Of a DNA stretch of 6,072 nucleotides, positions 1-5,550 are shown piece by piece. Location: NCBI GenBank assembly GCA_945878965.1, contig CAMCUJ010000094.1:1-6072 (forward strand), given 5' to 3'. The notes under the pieces are model-generated. The model ran no database searches. It had not been told where the DNA came from and saw only the letters and a program-made list of their open reading frames with translations. Position numbers and translations under genes: made by a program. Numbering within the stretch: the first letter of the stretch is position 1; each line of letters opens with the position of its first letter. Source of the DNA: an uncultured Clostridia bacterium. Lineage in GTDB: Bacteria; Bacillota; Clostridia; Monoglobales; Monoglobaceae.

Positions 1-11
1 TAGTTTAAGAT

Positions 12-40
12 GGCGGCAGATTATTAAATCTGTCGCCTTT
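12..40 (+). terminator. Probable intrinsic terminator of an off-window upstream gene
   Basis: An 11-bp stem with one G-T wobble (12-22 pairing with 27-37) encloses a 4-nt loop and is followed by a short TTT. The T-run is short, so termination may be leaky. It probably closes a gene that ends before the window. In this transporter class that gene is often the substrate-binding lipoprotein, but nothing of it can be seen here. Confidence 0.6.
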
Positions 41-107
41 GCAATGATAACAATAGGAATATAAAATATTTACAGATATAACTAAAAGTAATATGTTTTT
101 CTCATAT

Positions 108-130
108 GCAGAGAGATTTATCTGCTTTTT
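108..130 (+). terminator. Weak hairpin plus T-run in the ABC operon upstream region
   Basis: GCAGA (108-112) can pair with TCTGC (121-125), and five Ts follow directly. A second small hairpin (ATATG 91-95 with CATAT 103-107) lies just upstream, and TCTC (100-103) could instead pair with GAGA (111-114). This could be a weak terminator or an attenuator-like element. The stem is only 5 bp, so chance is possible. No T-box or known riboswitch core was recognised here. Confidence 0.3.
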
Positions 131-178
131 GGTATTAGATTATATTATTGCGGAAAATCAATTTACAAGGTGTTATCC

Positions 179-205
179 TTGATTAATAAAGTTTCTTAAT
201 ATAAT
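179..205 (+). promoter_or_regulatory. Candidate promoter of the ABC transporter operon
   Basis: A perfect TATAAT (200-205) is preceded by TTGATT (179-184), but the spacer is only 15 nt, shorter than ideal. The -10 box overlaps an in-frame ATG at 204. This argues that transcription starts near 212 and that the ATG is not the translation start. Confidence 0.5.
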
Positions 206-236
206 GAAATTAAAAATATTTAAGGAGGTCAATATT

Positions 237-1148
237 GTGTTTGCTTTTTTATCATCTTTACCCGGTGCGATTGCACAAGGAATTATATGGGGTATAATGG
301 CGATAGGCGTATATATTACATATCGTATTCTTGATTTAGCCGATCTTACCGTTGACGGTTCTTTATGTACGGGCGGTGCGGTGCTTGTGATGTGTACGGT
401 CGGAGGTATGAATATTTATCTTGCGATGCTTGTTGCATTTATTGCGGGTTGCATAGCAGGTTTCTTTACAGGTGTGTTTAATACTATGTTTGGTATTCCG
501 GCTATTTTGGCAGGTATACTTACTCAGCTTGGACTTTATTCTATAAATCTTCGTATTTTAGGGAATAAAGCAAATCAAACTCTTAGTGTTATGAATTACG
601 ATTTGATCGTATCTTTGCGTTATATACCTAAAACTATAATTGTTGTTGGGGTTATTACAATTGCGATTATTGGAATTTTATATTGGTTCTTTGGAACGGA
701 ATATGGAAATTCTGTTCGTGCCACAGGTTCTAACCGTGCTATGGCATGTGCTAACGGAATAAATACCGACAGCAGAAAAATTTTTGGTTTTGTTATTTCA
801 AACGGAATAGTTGCATTTTCGGGTGCACTTCTTGCACAGTATCAGGGATTTGCTGATGTCAATATGGGAAGAGGTGCAATTGTTATAGGACTTGCAGCCG
901 TAATAATAGGAGAGGTTGCTTTTGGTAAACTATTTAAGAATTTTGCTTTGCGTTTGCTTTCAGCGGTGTTCGGCGGTATAATTTATTACATTGTTATAAC
1001 TCTTGTCCTAAGACTCGGACTCAATGCTAACGATTTGAAGCTATTCTCGGCAATCGTTGTTGCTTTATTCTTAGGTGTTCCGTATTGGAAAAGTAAGATT
1101 AATATAAAAAAGCCGACATCTGCAAAGGGAGGTAATAACAATGCTTAA
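237..1148 (+). CDS. ABC transporter permease, BPD_transp_2 / COG4120 (TrpY-like) family
   Basis: A 303-residue integral membrane permease, hydrophobic along most of its length with about eight to nine membrane segments. The family signature is in the second half: ATGSNRAMACANGIN (residues 162-176), the coupling region facing the ATPase, followed by the GAIVIGLAAVIIGE segment (213-226). Related permeases work with a TrpX-type binding protein to import small solutes; tryptophan and tyrosine are known for some streptococcal members. The ligand here cannot be told from sequence. I chose GTG 237 because AAGGAGGT at 222-229 sits 7 nt upstream. The in-frame ATG at 204 would put this ribosome site inside the gene and overlaps the -10 box. 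The 3' end overlaps the ATPase gene by 8 nt, so the two are surely co-translated. The family is certain; the substrate is unknown. Confidence 0.9.
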   Translation: MFAFLSSLPGAIAQGIIWGIMAIGVYITYRILDLADLTVDGSLCTGGAVLVMCTVGGMNIYLAMLVAFIAGCIAGFFTGVFNTMFGIPAILAGILTQLGLYSINLRILGNKANQTLSVMNYDLIVSLRYIPKTIIVVGVITIAIIGILYWFFGTEYGNSVRATGSNRAMACANGINTDSRKIFGFVISNGIVAFSGALLAQYQGFADVNMGRGAIVIGLAAVIIGEVAFGKLFKNFALRLLSAVFGGIIYYIVITLVLRLGLNANDLKLFSAIVVALFLGVPYWKSKINIKKPTSAKGGNNNA

Positions 1149-1935
1149 AATTATTGATGTTCATAAAACCTTTAACGCAGGAACTATTAATGAGAAAAAA
1201 GCACTTACAGGTGTAAATTTAACTCTTAATGAGGGCGACTTTGTAACCGTAATCGGCGGAAACGGAGCCGGAAAATCTACTCTTCTTAATATGATAGCCG
1301 GTGTTTATCCGGTTGACAGCGGTCAGATTCTTATTGATGAAATTGATGTAACAAAATCACCGGAATATAAAAGAGCTAAATATTTGGGCAGAGTTTTTCA
1401 GGATCCAATGACAGGAACTGCGGCAGATATGCAGATTGATGAAAATCTTGCGATTGCGGGAAGAAGAGGTCTTGCAAGAACTCTTAAATCGGGAGTTACA
1501 AAGAAAGAACGTGAACAATACCGTGAACTTTTAAAGGAGCTTGACTTAGGACTTGAGGATCGTTTGACATCCAAAGTAGGATTGCTTTCGGGAGGACAAA
1601 GACAGGCACTTACACTTTTAATGGCGACGTTAAGAAGACCTAAGCTTTTGTTGCTTGATGAGCATACAGCAGCACTTGACCCGAAAACTGCAAGCAAGGT
1701 TCTTGATATGACTAATAAAATTGTAGCAAAAAATAATCTGACTACGTTAATGATTACTCATAATATGAGTGATGCACTTCGTATAGGCAATCGTCTTATA
1801 ATGATGAATAGCGGTAAAATTATTTTTGATGTTGAGGGCGAGGAAAAGAAAAAGCTTACAACAGCAGATCTTCTTGAGAAATTCAAGATTTCATCGGGAG
1901 AAGAGCTTGATAATGACAGAATGCTCTTATCTTAA
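1141..1935 (+). CDS. ABC transporter ATP-binding protein, COG1101 (TrpZ-like) type
   Basis: A 264-residue nucleotide-binding subunit that powers the preceding permease from the cytoplasmic face. All catalytic elements are visible and intact: Walker A GGNGAGKST (residues 39-47), Q-loop glutamine 87, signature LSGGQRQ (149-155), Walker B LLLLDE (169-174), D-loop AALD (177-180) and switch histidine 207. The length fits a single-domain ATPase with a short C-terminal tail. The ATG at 1141 follows AAAGGGAGGT (1124-1133) by 7 nt and lies inside the end of the permease gene, indicating translational coupling. In known systems of this class the operon carries a substrate-binding protein as a third component. 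It is absent between here and the next terminator, so it must lie upstream of the window or elsewhere. Confidence 0.95.
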   Translation: MLKIIDVHKTFNAGTINEKKALTGVNLTLNEGDFVTVIGGNGAGKSTLLNMIAGVYPVDSGQILIDEIDVTKSPEYKRAKYLGRVFQDPMTGTAADMQIDENLAIAGRRGLARTLKSGVTKKEREQYRELLKELDLGLEDRLTSKVGLLSGGQRQALTLLMATLRRPKLLLLDEHTAALDPKTASKVLDMTNKIVAKNNLTTLMITHNMSDALRIGNRLIMMNSGKIIFDVEGEEKKKLTTADLLEKFKISSGEELDNDRMLLS

Positions 1936-1951
1936 TATAAGTTAGATTTTT

Positions 1952-1990
1952 AAGGAATATGGTATATTGATTATACTGTGTTCCTTTTTT
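1952..1990 (+). terminator. Intrinsic terminator of the ABC transporter operon
   Basis: A continuous 15-bp stem including three G-T wobbles (1952-1966 pairing with 1972-1986) has a 5-nt loop TTGAT and runs into TTTT. It starts 17 nt after the ATPase stop codon and cleanly separates this operon from the OPT transporter gene. Confidence 0.85.
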
Positions 1991-2054
1991 ATTTGAAGAA
2001 TTTTTATTGAAGAAATTCAAAATGCAAATAACTCCCAAAAGTAATATTTTCCGG

Positions 2055-2083
2055 TTGAATTCATTCTGTTTTTGTGGTATACT
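2055..2083 (+). promoter_or_regulatory. Extended -10 promoter for the OPT transporter operon
   Basis: TTGAAT (2055-2060) and TATACT (2078-2083) are separated by 17 nt, with TG at 2075-2076 making an extended -10. Transcription would start near 2090, leaving a leader of roughly 40 nt before the chosen ATG at 2129. Confidence 0.7.
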
Positions 2084-2128
2084 ATAATTATTAAAATTCG
2101 TAAATTTATGAGTTGGAAAGGGGTAAAA

Positions 2129-4042
2129 ATGGAAAATCAGAATAAATTCAGACCGTATGTGCCGGCAGAAAAGATTACACCTGAAATTACTGTAGCTTCA
2201 ATAGTTATGGGTATAATTCTTGCGGTAGTATTCGGAGCAGCGAATGCCTATTTGGGGCTTAGAGTTGGTATGACGGTTTCAGCGTCAATACCGGCGGCTG
2301 TTGTAGCAATGGGAATTATACGCATAGTTATGCGCAAAAATTCCATACTTGAAAGCAATATTGTTCAGACTGTAGGTTCTGCCGGTGAGTCTTTGGCGGC
2401 AGGTGCGATTTTTACATTACCGGCATTGTTTTTATGGGCATCTGAAGGCAAAATGGACAAGCCGGGTATTATTGAAATTACGCTGATAGCTCTTTTGGGA
2501 GGTTTGCTTGGCGTATTTTTTATGGTACCTTTGCGTAACGCTCTTATTGTTAAGGAGCACGGCGTTCTTCCGTATCCGGAGGGAACAGCCTGTGCAGAGG
2601 TTCTTTTAGCCGGCGAGGAAGGCGGCACAAATGCCTCTACTGTATTTGCAGGTATGGGATTTGCCGCTTTATTCAAATTTATAATAGATGGTCTTAAAAT
2701 TGCAGCGGGTGAAATTTCTATCAGTGTAAAAGGCTTTGCCGGTGAAATCGGTACACAGATATATCCGGCTGTTATGAGTGTTGGTTATATATGCGGAGCG
2801 AGAATTTCTTCGTATATGTTTGCAGGCGGCATTTTTAGCTGGCTTGTAATTATTCCGCTTATTGTGCTTTTCGGATCTGATGTTATTCTTTATCCGGGAA
2901 CAAATACTGTTGGAGAAATGTATGCATCGGGCGGTGCAAGTGCCATATGGGGTTCATATATCAGATATATTGGTGCCGGTGCACTTGCGGCAGGCGGAAT
3001 TATCAGTTTGATTAAGTCTATGCCTCTTATATTAAGTACATTCAGCGGTGCCGTAAAAGGAATTATAGGTTCTGATAGTTTGTCAGATGAGCGTACATCA
3101 TATTCACTTAATATTAAGGCTGTGATAATTGCTGTTGCGGTTCTTACGCTTCTTATTTGGATTATTCCCGTTATTCCGATTTCGTTTTTAGGTGCTGTAA
3201 TAACAGTTGTATTTGGATTTTTCTTTGCGGCTGTTTCTTCACGAATGGTAGGTCTTGTAGGCAGCAGTAACAATCCTGTTTCGGGTATGGCTATTGCGAC
3301 GCTTCTTGTTACAACAATTATTTTGAAATTTACCGGCAGTACAGGTATTTTGGGTATGAGCAGTGCTATTGCCATAGGTTCAATTATTTGTATTGTTTCG
3401 GCTATTGCGGGTGATACATCGCAGGATTTAAAAACAGGATATCTTCTTGGCGCAACTCCGAAGAAACAGCAGATAGGTGAGGTTATAGGTGTAAGTGCGG
3501 CGGCTTTGGCGATTGGAGGAACCTTATATCTTTTAGACAGTGCATGGGGATTTGGTTCACAGCAGCTTGGTGCACCTCAGGCAACACTGATGAAGCTTAT
3601 AATTGAGGGTGTTATGGAGGGTAGTTTGCCTTGGGCGTTAGTATTCATCGGAGTATTTATTGCAGTCGGTGTAGAAATTGTAGGGATTCCTGTTCTTCCT
3701 TTTGCTATAGGTGTTTATCTTCCTGTACAGCTTAATGCTTGTATTATGGTCGGCGGTCTTATTCGCCTTACTCTTGATAAACTTAAACGCAGTGAAGAAG
3801 AAAAGAAGGCTATTATAAATGATGGTATTCTATTTTGTTCGGGTATGATTGCCGGAGAAGGACTTGTGGGAATTGTACTTGCATTGCTTGCCGTGTTCGG
3901 TGTTGATTCGGCAATAGACCTTTCGGCAAGGCTTGGTATTCCGGCAGCTGTTTTAAATATAGGCGGTTTAATTCTGTTTGCAATAATTATTTTAACTGTA
4001 TTTAAATTTTCACTATGGAAGAAGCGAAATAATAAGCTATGA
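2129..4042 (+). CDS. OPT family oligopeptide transporter
   Basis: A 637-residue polytopic membrane protein, almost entirely hydrophobic apart from a few loops, as expected for the roughly 14-16 helices of the oligopeptide transporter (OPT/YSL) family. Members are usually thought to import peptides or metal-chelate conjugates using ion gradients; the substrate of bacterial members is mostly unproven. Family hallmarks seen: AYLGLRVGMTVSASIP (residues 40-55), PYPEGTACAEVL (148-159), CGARISSYMFAGG in the middle, and NPVSGM (382-387). I start at ATG 2129, which follows AAAGGGG (2117-2123) by 5 nt. The in-frame ATG at 2108 and TTG at 2072 lack ribosome sites, and the TTG precedes the predicted transcription start. 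The stop overlaps the next start as ATGA. Confidence 0.93.
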   Translation: MENQNKFRPYVPAEKITPEITVASIVMGIILAVVFGAANAYLGLRVGMTVSASIPAAVVAMGIIRIVMRKNSILESNIVQTVGSAGESLAAGAIFTLPALFLWASEGKMDKPGIIEITLIALLGGLLGVFFMVPLRNALIVKEHGVLPYPEGTACAEVLLAGEEGGTNASTVFAGMGFAALFKFIIDGLKIAAGEISISVKGFAGEIGTQIYPAVMSVGYICGARISSYMFAGGIFSWLVIIPLIVLFGSDVILYPGTNTVGEMYASGGASAIWGSYIRYIGAGALAAGGIISLIKSMPLILSTFSGAVKGIIGSDSLSDERTSYSLNIKAVIIAVAVLTLLIWIIPVIPISFLGAVITVVFGFFFAAVSSRMVGLVGSSNNPVSGMAIATLLVTTIILKFTGSTGILGMSSAIAIGSIICIVSAIAGDTSQDLKTGYLLGATPKKQQIGEVIGVSAAALAIGGTLYLLDSAWGFGSQQLGAPQATLMKLIIEGVMEGSLPWALVFIGVFIAVGVEIVGIPVLPFAIGVYLPVQLNACIMVGGLIRLTLDKLKRSEEEKKAIINDGILFCSGMIAGEGLVGIVLALLAVFGVDSAIDLSARLGIPAAVLNIGGLILFAIIILTVFKFSLWKKRNNKL

Positions 4043-4389
4043 TGAAAAAGAAAAATATTACTTCGGAAAATTATTTAGATCGTAAGCCTTGCCGTATATC
4101 GGGAATTAATTGGTATGCTGATGATAAGGGACTTGTAACTCTTGAGGTTGAAAACAGGGGCATTTTCAATCGAATTGCTCAGAAATTTTTTAAAAAGCCT
4201 GAAATCAGTTACGTACATCTTGATGAAACCGGCAGTTTTGTCTGGCAATTAATTGACGGAAGTAAAAGTATTATAGATTTAGGTGAGGATGTTGAACGGA
4301 AATTCGGTGAGGCGGCAATGCCTTTATATGAAAGACTGATGAAATATTTCTGCATTTTAGACAGCTATGGCTTTATTACTTGGCAGTGA
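4039..4389 (+). CDS. Small PqqD-like (RRE-fold) protein coupled to the OPT transporter
   Basis: A 116-residue soluble protein. Its second half matches the PqqD family: LDETGSFVWQLIDG (residues 61-74), then a helix-rich stretch with VERKFG (85-90) and a C-terminal GFITW (111-115). PqqD-type domains bind the leader of ribosomal precursor peptides and deliver it to a modifying enzyme. The N-terminal half (1-55), with CRISGINWYADD and a basic FFKKP segment, is an extension not typical of the minimal domain. No radical SAM enzyme or precursor peptide is visible nearby. The gene starts within the transporter stop codon (ATGA), with only weak GA-rich sequence upstream, implying translational coupling. 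A role in peptide handling at the transporter is an inference. The next codon is also ATG (4042) and could be the actual start. Confidence 0.85.
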   Translation: MMKKKNITSENYLDRKPCRISGINWYADDKGLVTLEVENRGIFNRIAQKFFKKPEISYVHLDETGSFVWQLIDGSKSIIDLGEDVERKFGEAAMPLYERLMKYFCILDSYGFITWQ

Positions 4390-4494
4390 GAGGCATCGGC
4401 TTTCACCTGCCGACACCGAGTCGGCAAATCAAGCAGTGTCTGTCGGATAACAGCAACAGGCTTAACGGATAAGGAAGCGGAGCGGGATTCGGTT
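4390..4494 (+). other. Gene-free junction between the OPT operon and the repeat array, with a 7-bp hairpin
   Basis: No gene is visible. TGCCGAC (4408-4414) pairs with GTCGGCA (4420-4426) around a 5-nt loop, but no T-run follows, so it is at best a weak or factor-dependent end for the operon. CCGACA (4410-4415) could alternatively pair with TGTCGG (4441-4446). The stretch is GC-richer than the array that follows, and the junction near 4495 marks where repeat homology begins. Confidence 0.4.
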
Positions 4495-4513
4495 TAAAAA
4501 TAAAAATTCGATC

Positions 4514-4542
4514 TTGACACATAAAATATTAAGTGATATAAT
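4514..4542 (+). promoter_or_regulatory. Consensus promoter of antisense RNA 1
   Basis: TTGACA (4514-4519), a 17-nt spacer and TATAAT (4537-4542) match the vegetative sigma consensus perfectly. The predicted transcription start is near 4549. The same block recurs upstream of each of the other three RNAs. Confidence 0.9.
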
Positions 4543-4548
4543 AAATAT

Positions 4549-4629
4549 AGATAGTAACGAGATTGCTAAATGTGCATGATTTTTTCGCACAACAAAACCC
4601 CGGAGTTGCACCTCCGGGGTTTTGCTTTT
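4549..4629 (+). ncRNA. Antisense (antitoxin-like) RNA, unit 1
   Basis: An RNA of about 80 nt from the consensus promoter to the terminator T-run, with no sensible ORF. Two segments copy, in the same order, the plus-strand sequence over the start of peptide gene 1. Positions 4556-4571 match 4713-4728 at 15 of 16, complementary to codons 4-9. Positions 4574-4590 match 4735-4751 at 13 of 17, covering the ATG and the edge of the ribosome site. The RNA can therefore pair with the peptide mRNA at its start as well as through the shared terminator. GTGC (4572-4575) and GCAC (4587-4590) form a hairpin that puts the anti-start sequence in the loop. Function as an antitoxin is inferred from this layout, which is that of RNA II in the par/Fst system. 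Confidence 0.8.
4594..4623. terminator. Bidirectional terminator, unit 1
   Basis: A 12-bp stem (4594-4605 with 4612-4623, core CCCCGGAG/CTCCGGGG) and 6-nt loop are flanked by A-run and T-run, so it reads as a terminator on both strands. TTTTGCTTTT follows on the plus strand and TTTTGTTGT on the minus strand. It ends both the small RNA and the peptide mRNA. Confidence 0.88.
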
Positions 4630-4651
4630 GCAAGGCTGATGCTGCCGATTA

Positions 4652-4738
4652 TTATCTGTTCAGCCATTTGCAAATATAATAGCTTACTATATTTGCCGCA
4701 ACAGATACTATAAACGAGATTACTAAATTAAGTAACAT
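4652..4738 (-). CDS. Fst/Ldr-like small hydrophobic peptide (putative type I toxin), unit 1
   Basis: A 28-residue peptide beginning MLLNLVISFIVSVAAN and ending SYYICKWLNR. It is a single hydrophobic helix (residues 1-22) with a short basic tail, as in membrane-active type I toxins. The order of hydrophobic helix, aromatic/Trp-Leu and terminal Arg resembles the Fst/Ldr superfamily, although the helix-start proline of Fst is absent. The ATG follows AGGAGGTGAGG (minus strand, 4756-4746), an anti-SD match stretching over nine bases. The gene has its own consensus promoter and shares the terminator with antisense RNA 1, which covers its start. Three homologues follow in the array with the same C-terminal motif, so it is a real gene despite its size. 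Toxicity is inferred. Confidence 0.85.
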   Translation of the reverse strand: MLLNLVISFIVSVAANIVSYYICKWLNR

Positions 4739-4750
4739 GACTTTTCCTCA

Positions 4751-4771
4751 CCTCCTCTCTTGTGGCGGAGG
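4751..4771 (-). promoter_or_regulatory. Leader stem hiding the ribosome site of peptide 1
   Basis: In the minus-strand mRNA, CCTCC in the early leader (plus 4767-4771) can pair with GGAGG of the ribosome site (plus 4751-4755) across an 11-nt loop. Equivalent stems exist in the other three units, suggesting intrinsic repression of translation until the leader is processed or refolded. Confidence 0.5.
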
Positions 4772-4789
4772 AACCTCGGCAACAATATA

Positions 4790-4818
4790 ATTATACATAA
4801 TGATCTGAGAAATGTCAA
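4790..4818 (-). promoter_or_regulatory. Consensus promoter of peptide gene 1
   Basis: On the minus strand TTGACA (4818-4813) and TATAAT (4795-4790) are 17 nt apart, a perfect consensus. Transcription would start near 4783 with a leader of about 45 nt. Its -35 lies back to back with that of antisense RNA 2, 40 bp apart. Confidence 0.88.
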
Positions 4819-4858
4819 TTCCGTGAATTTACTGTCGGTTTGAAAATGAATTTCGCTC

Positions 4859-4887
4859 TTGACACATAAAATATTAAGTGATATAAT
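4859..4887 (+). promoter_or_regulatory. Consensus promoter of antisense RNA 2
   Basis: TTGACA (4859-4864), 17 nt, TATAAT (4882-4887). The sequence is identical to the unit 1 promoter from the -35 through the -10, with the first change just downstream (AATAAG in place of AATAAA). Confidence 0.9.
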
Positions 4888-4893
4888 AAGTAT

Positions 4894-4970
4894 AGATAGA
4901 TGAAAGTATTAAGTGCATAAGTATGAAAAGCACTAAAAACCCCAAGAGCGGCAACTCTTGGGGTTTATTT
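4894..4970 (+). ncRNA. Antisense (antitoxin-like) RNA, unit 2
   Basis: A small RNA of about 75 nt. Its segment 4900-4913 matches 5053-5066 at 13 of 14, over early codons of peptide gene 2. Its segment 4915-4930 matches 5071-5084, over the start codon, with ten identical bases GCATAAGTAT followed by one extra G. Both differ clearly from the corresponding segments of unit 1, so pairing should favour its own mRNA. GTGC (4913-4916) with GCAC (4930-4933) forms the hairpin presenting the anti-start loop. A further GCAC/GTGC pairing (4930-4933 with 4971-4974) could brace the terminator instead. Confidence 0.8.
4937..4966. terminator. Bidirectional terminator, unit 2
   Basis: A 12-bp stem (4937-4948 with 4955-4966, core CCCCAAGAG/CTCTTGGGG) with 6-nt loop CGGCAA is flanked by A-run and T-rich sequence on both sides. 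The stem core differs from units 1 and 4 by paired changes and is shared with unit 3. Confidence 0.88.
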
Positions 4971-4990
4971 GTGCTGACTGCCGAAAATTA

Positions 4991-5074
4991 TTATCTATTC
5001 AGCCGCTTGCAAATGTAATAACTAATTATATTTGCTATGATAGATATTATGAATGAAAGTAATAAGTTAAGCAT
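4991..5074 (-). CDS. Fst/Ldr-like small hydrophobic peptide (putative type I toxin), unit 2
   Basis: A 27-residue peptide starting MLNLLLSFIISIIAN and ending SYYICKRLNR. It is one long isoleucine/leucine-rich helix followed by a basic tail. It is the closest relative of peptide 1 but one residue shorter at the N-terminus, and it carries Arg where the other three have the Trp of the KWL motif. The ATG lies 10 nt after GGGAGGTG (minus strand, 5092-5085). The promoter, leader stem and terminator follow the array pattern. If the tryptophan is needed for activity this copy may be weakened, but the frame, start and antisense match are all intact. The toxin role is inferred from the locus architecture. 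Confidence 0.84.
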   Translation of the reverse strand: MLNLLLSFIISIIANIISYYICKRLNR

Positions 5075-5085
5075 AAGTATAAAAC

Positions 5086-5105
5086 ACCTCCCTCTGTGCG
5101 GAGGT
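5086..5105 (-). promoter_or_regulatory. Leader stem hiding the ribosome site of peptide 2
   Basis: ACCTCC (plus 5086-5091) pairs with GGAGGT (plus 5100-5105) around an 8-nt loop. In the mRNA this puts the GGAGGT ribosome site in a 6-bp stem. The identical element occurs in unit 3 at 5416-5435. Confidence 0.5.
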
Positions 5106-5120
5106 TCCGGCAACAATATA

Positions 5121-5149
5121 ATTATACATAATTATTTATGAATTGTCAA
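5121..5149 (-). promoter_or_regulatory. Consensus promoter of peptide gene 2
   Basis: Minus-strand TTGACA (5149-5144), 17-nt spacer, TATAAT (5126-5121). It is divergent from the antisense RNA 3 promoter, with 36 bp between the two -35 boxes. Confidence 0.88.
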
Positions 5150-5185
5150 TTTTGTAATGCTGTCTAATAAATAAAAATTTCGCTC

Positions 5186-5214
5186 TTGACACATAAAATA
5201 TTAAGTGATATAAT
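5186..5214 (+). promoter_or_regulatory. Consensus promoter of antisense RNA 3
   Basis: TTGACA (5186-5191), 17 nt, TATAAT (5209-5214). It lies inside the 141-bp perfect repeat. Confidence 0.9.
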
Positions 5215-5220
5215 AAATAT

Positions 5221-5300
5221 AGATAAAGATTCTATGTATTGTGTAGACATTTGTTTTACACAGCAAAACCCCAAGAACGTCACTCTTGGGGTTTTATTTT
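5221..5300 (+). ncRNA. Antisense (antitoxin-like) RNA, unit 3
   Basis: A small RNA of about 80 nt. AGATTCTATGTATT (5227-5240) matches 5382-5395 over early codons of peptide gene 3 at 14 of 14. Segment 5247-5259 matches 5405-5417 over the start codon and the edge of the ribosome site at 10 of 13. The presenting hairpin uses GTGTA (5241-5245) with TACAC (5257-5261), a paired change from GTGC/GCAC in units 1 and 2. This supports a conserved structure. The recognition segments are unlike those of the other units. A 61-codon plus-strand frame running through here is a by-product of the promoter and terminator sequence, not a gene. Confidence 0.8.
5265..5295. terminator. Bidirectional terminator, unit 3
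   Basis: A 12-bp stem (5265-5276 with 5284-5295) with a 7-nt loop and the CCCCAAGA/TCTTGGGG core; TTTTATTTT follows on the plus strand. It ends both convergent transcripts of the unit. Confidence 0.88.
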
Positions 5301-5303
5301 GGG

Positions 5304-5408
5304 TTAGTTGCCGAACCAGTGTCTATCTAACCACTTGCAGATGTAGTGAACTGCTATTCCTGCCACGATAGACAAAACTACAGATTCTATGTATTCTAAT
5401 GCAGGCAT
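5304..5408 (-). CDS. Divergent Fst/Ldr-like small peptide (putative type I toxin), unit 3
   Basis: A 34-residue peptide and the most divergent copy. It begins MPALEYIESVVLSIVAG and ends VHYICKWLDRHWFGN. It has an acidic patch (two Glu) before the hydrophobic helix, an AGI segment reminiscent of the AGI in Ldr peptides, and a C-terminal extension rich in aromatics after the shared CKWLDR. The ATG lies 6 nt after GGGAGGTG (minus strand, 5422-5415), the best spacing in the array. Leader and promoter are identical to those of unit 2, so the different coding region was joined to a common control block or diverged while that block was homogenised. The toxin role is inferred. Confidence 0.83.
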   Translation of the reverse strand: MPALEYIESVVLSIVAGIAVHYICKWLDRHWFGN

Positions 5409-5450
5409 TCGTTTCACCTCCCTCTGTGCGGAGGTTCCGGCAACAATATA

Positions 5451-5479
5451 ATTATACATAATTATTTATGAATTGTCAA
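5451..5479 (-). promoter_or_regulatory. Consensus promoter of peptide gene 3
   Basis: Minus-strand TTGACA (5479-5474), 17-nt spacer, TATAAT (5456-5451), within the perfect repeat. Confidence 0.88.
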
Positions 5480-5515
5480 TTTTGTAATGCTGTCTAATAA
5501 ATAAAAATTTCGCTC

Positions 5516-5544
5516 TTGACACATAAAATATTAAGTGATATAAT
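5516..5544 (+). promoter_or_regulatory. Consensus promoter of antisense RNA 4
   Basis: TTGACA (5516-5521), 17 nt, TATAAT (5539-5544). Identical to the unit 3 promoter. Confidence 0.9.
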
Positions 5545-5550
5545 AAATAT

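Larger units (their letters stand above)
5085..5225. repeat. 141-bp perfect repeat, copy A (divergent promoter block)
   Basis: This block is identical base for base to 5415-5555, offset by 330 bp. It contains the ribosome site and leader of peptide 2, its promoter, the spacer, and the promoter and first bases of antisense RNA 3. Identity stops sharply at the unit-specific sequences on both sides. Confidence 0.93.

Noticed and set aside
1..236. T-box or other amino-acid riboswitch before the ABC operon
   Set aside because: TrpXYZ-like operons can be T-box controlled, but no T-box consensus core was found here and the likely transcription start leaves only a short leader.
2072..2128. Upstream starts TTG 2072 and ATG 2108 for the OPT transporter
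   Set aside because: 2072 precedes the predicted transcription start and neither has a ribosome site. ATG 2129 has AAAGGGG at good spacing and begins where the family normally does.
1398..3375. Minus-strand ORFs of 99, 103 and 161 codons
   Set aside because: They lie antisense to clear ABC and OPT genes, have low-complexity composition and lack independent signals.
4408..4426. Hairpin with CACCGAGTCGG resembling the end of a Cas9 tracrRNA
   Set aside because: No CRISPR repeats, anti-repeat or cas gene is present, and the match is only a short loop-and-stem coincidence.
5186..5371. 61-codon plus-strand ORF across unit 3
   Set aside because: It starts in the -35 box of antisense RNA 3 and runs through the terminator into the antisense of peptide 3. 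It has no ribosome site and no counterpart in the other units.
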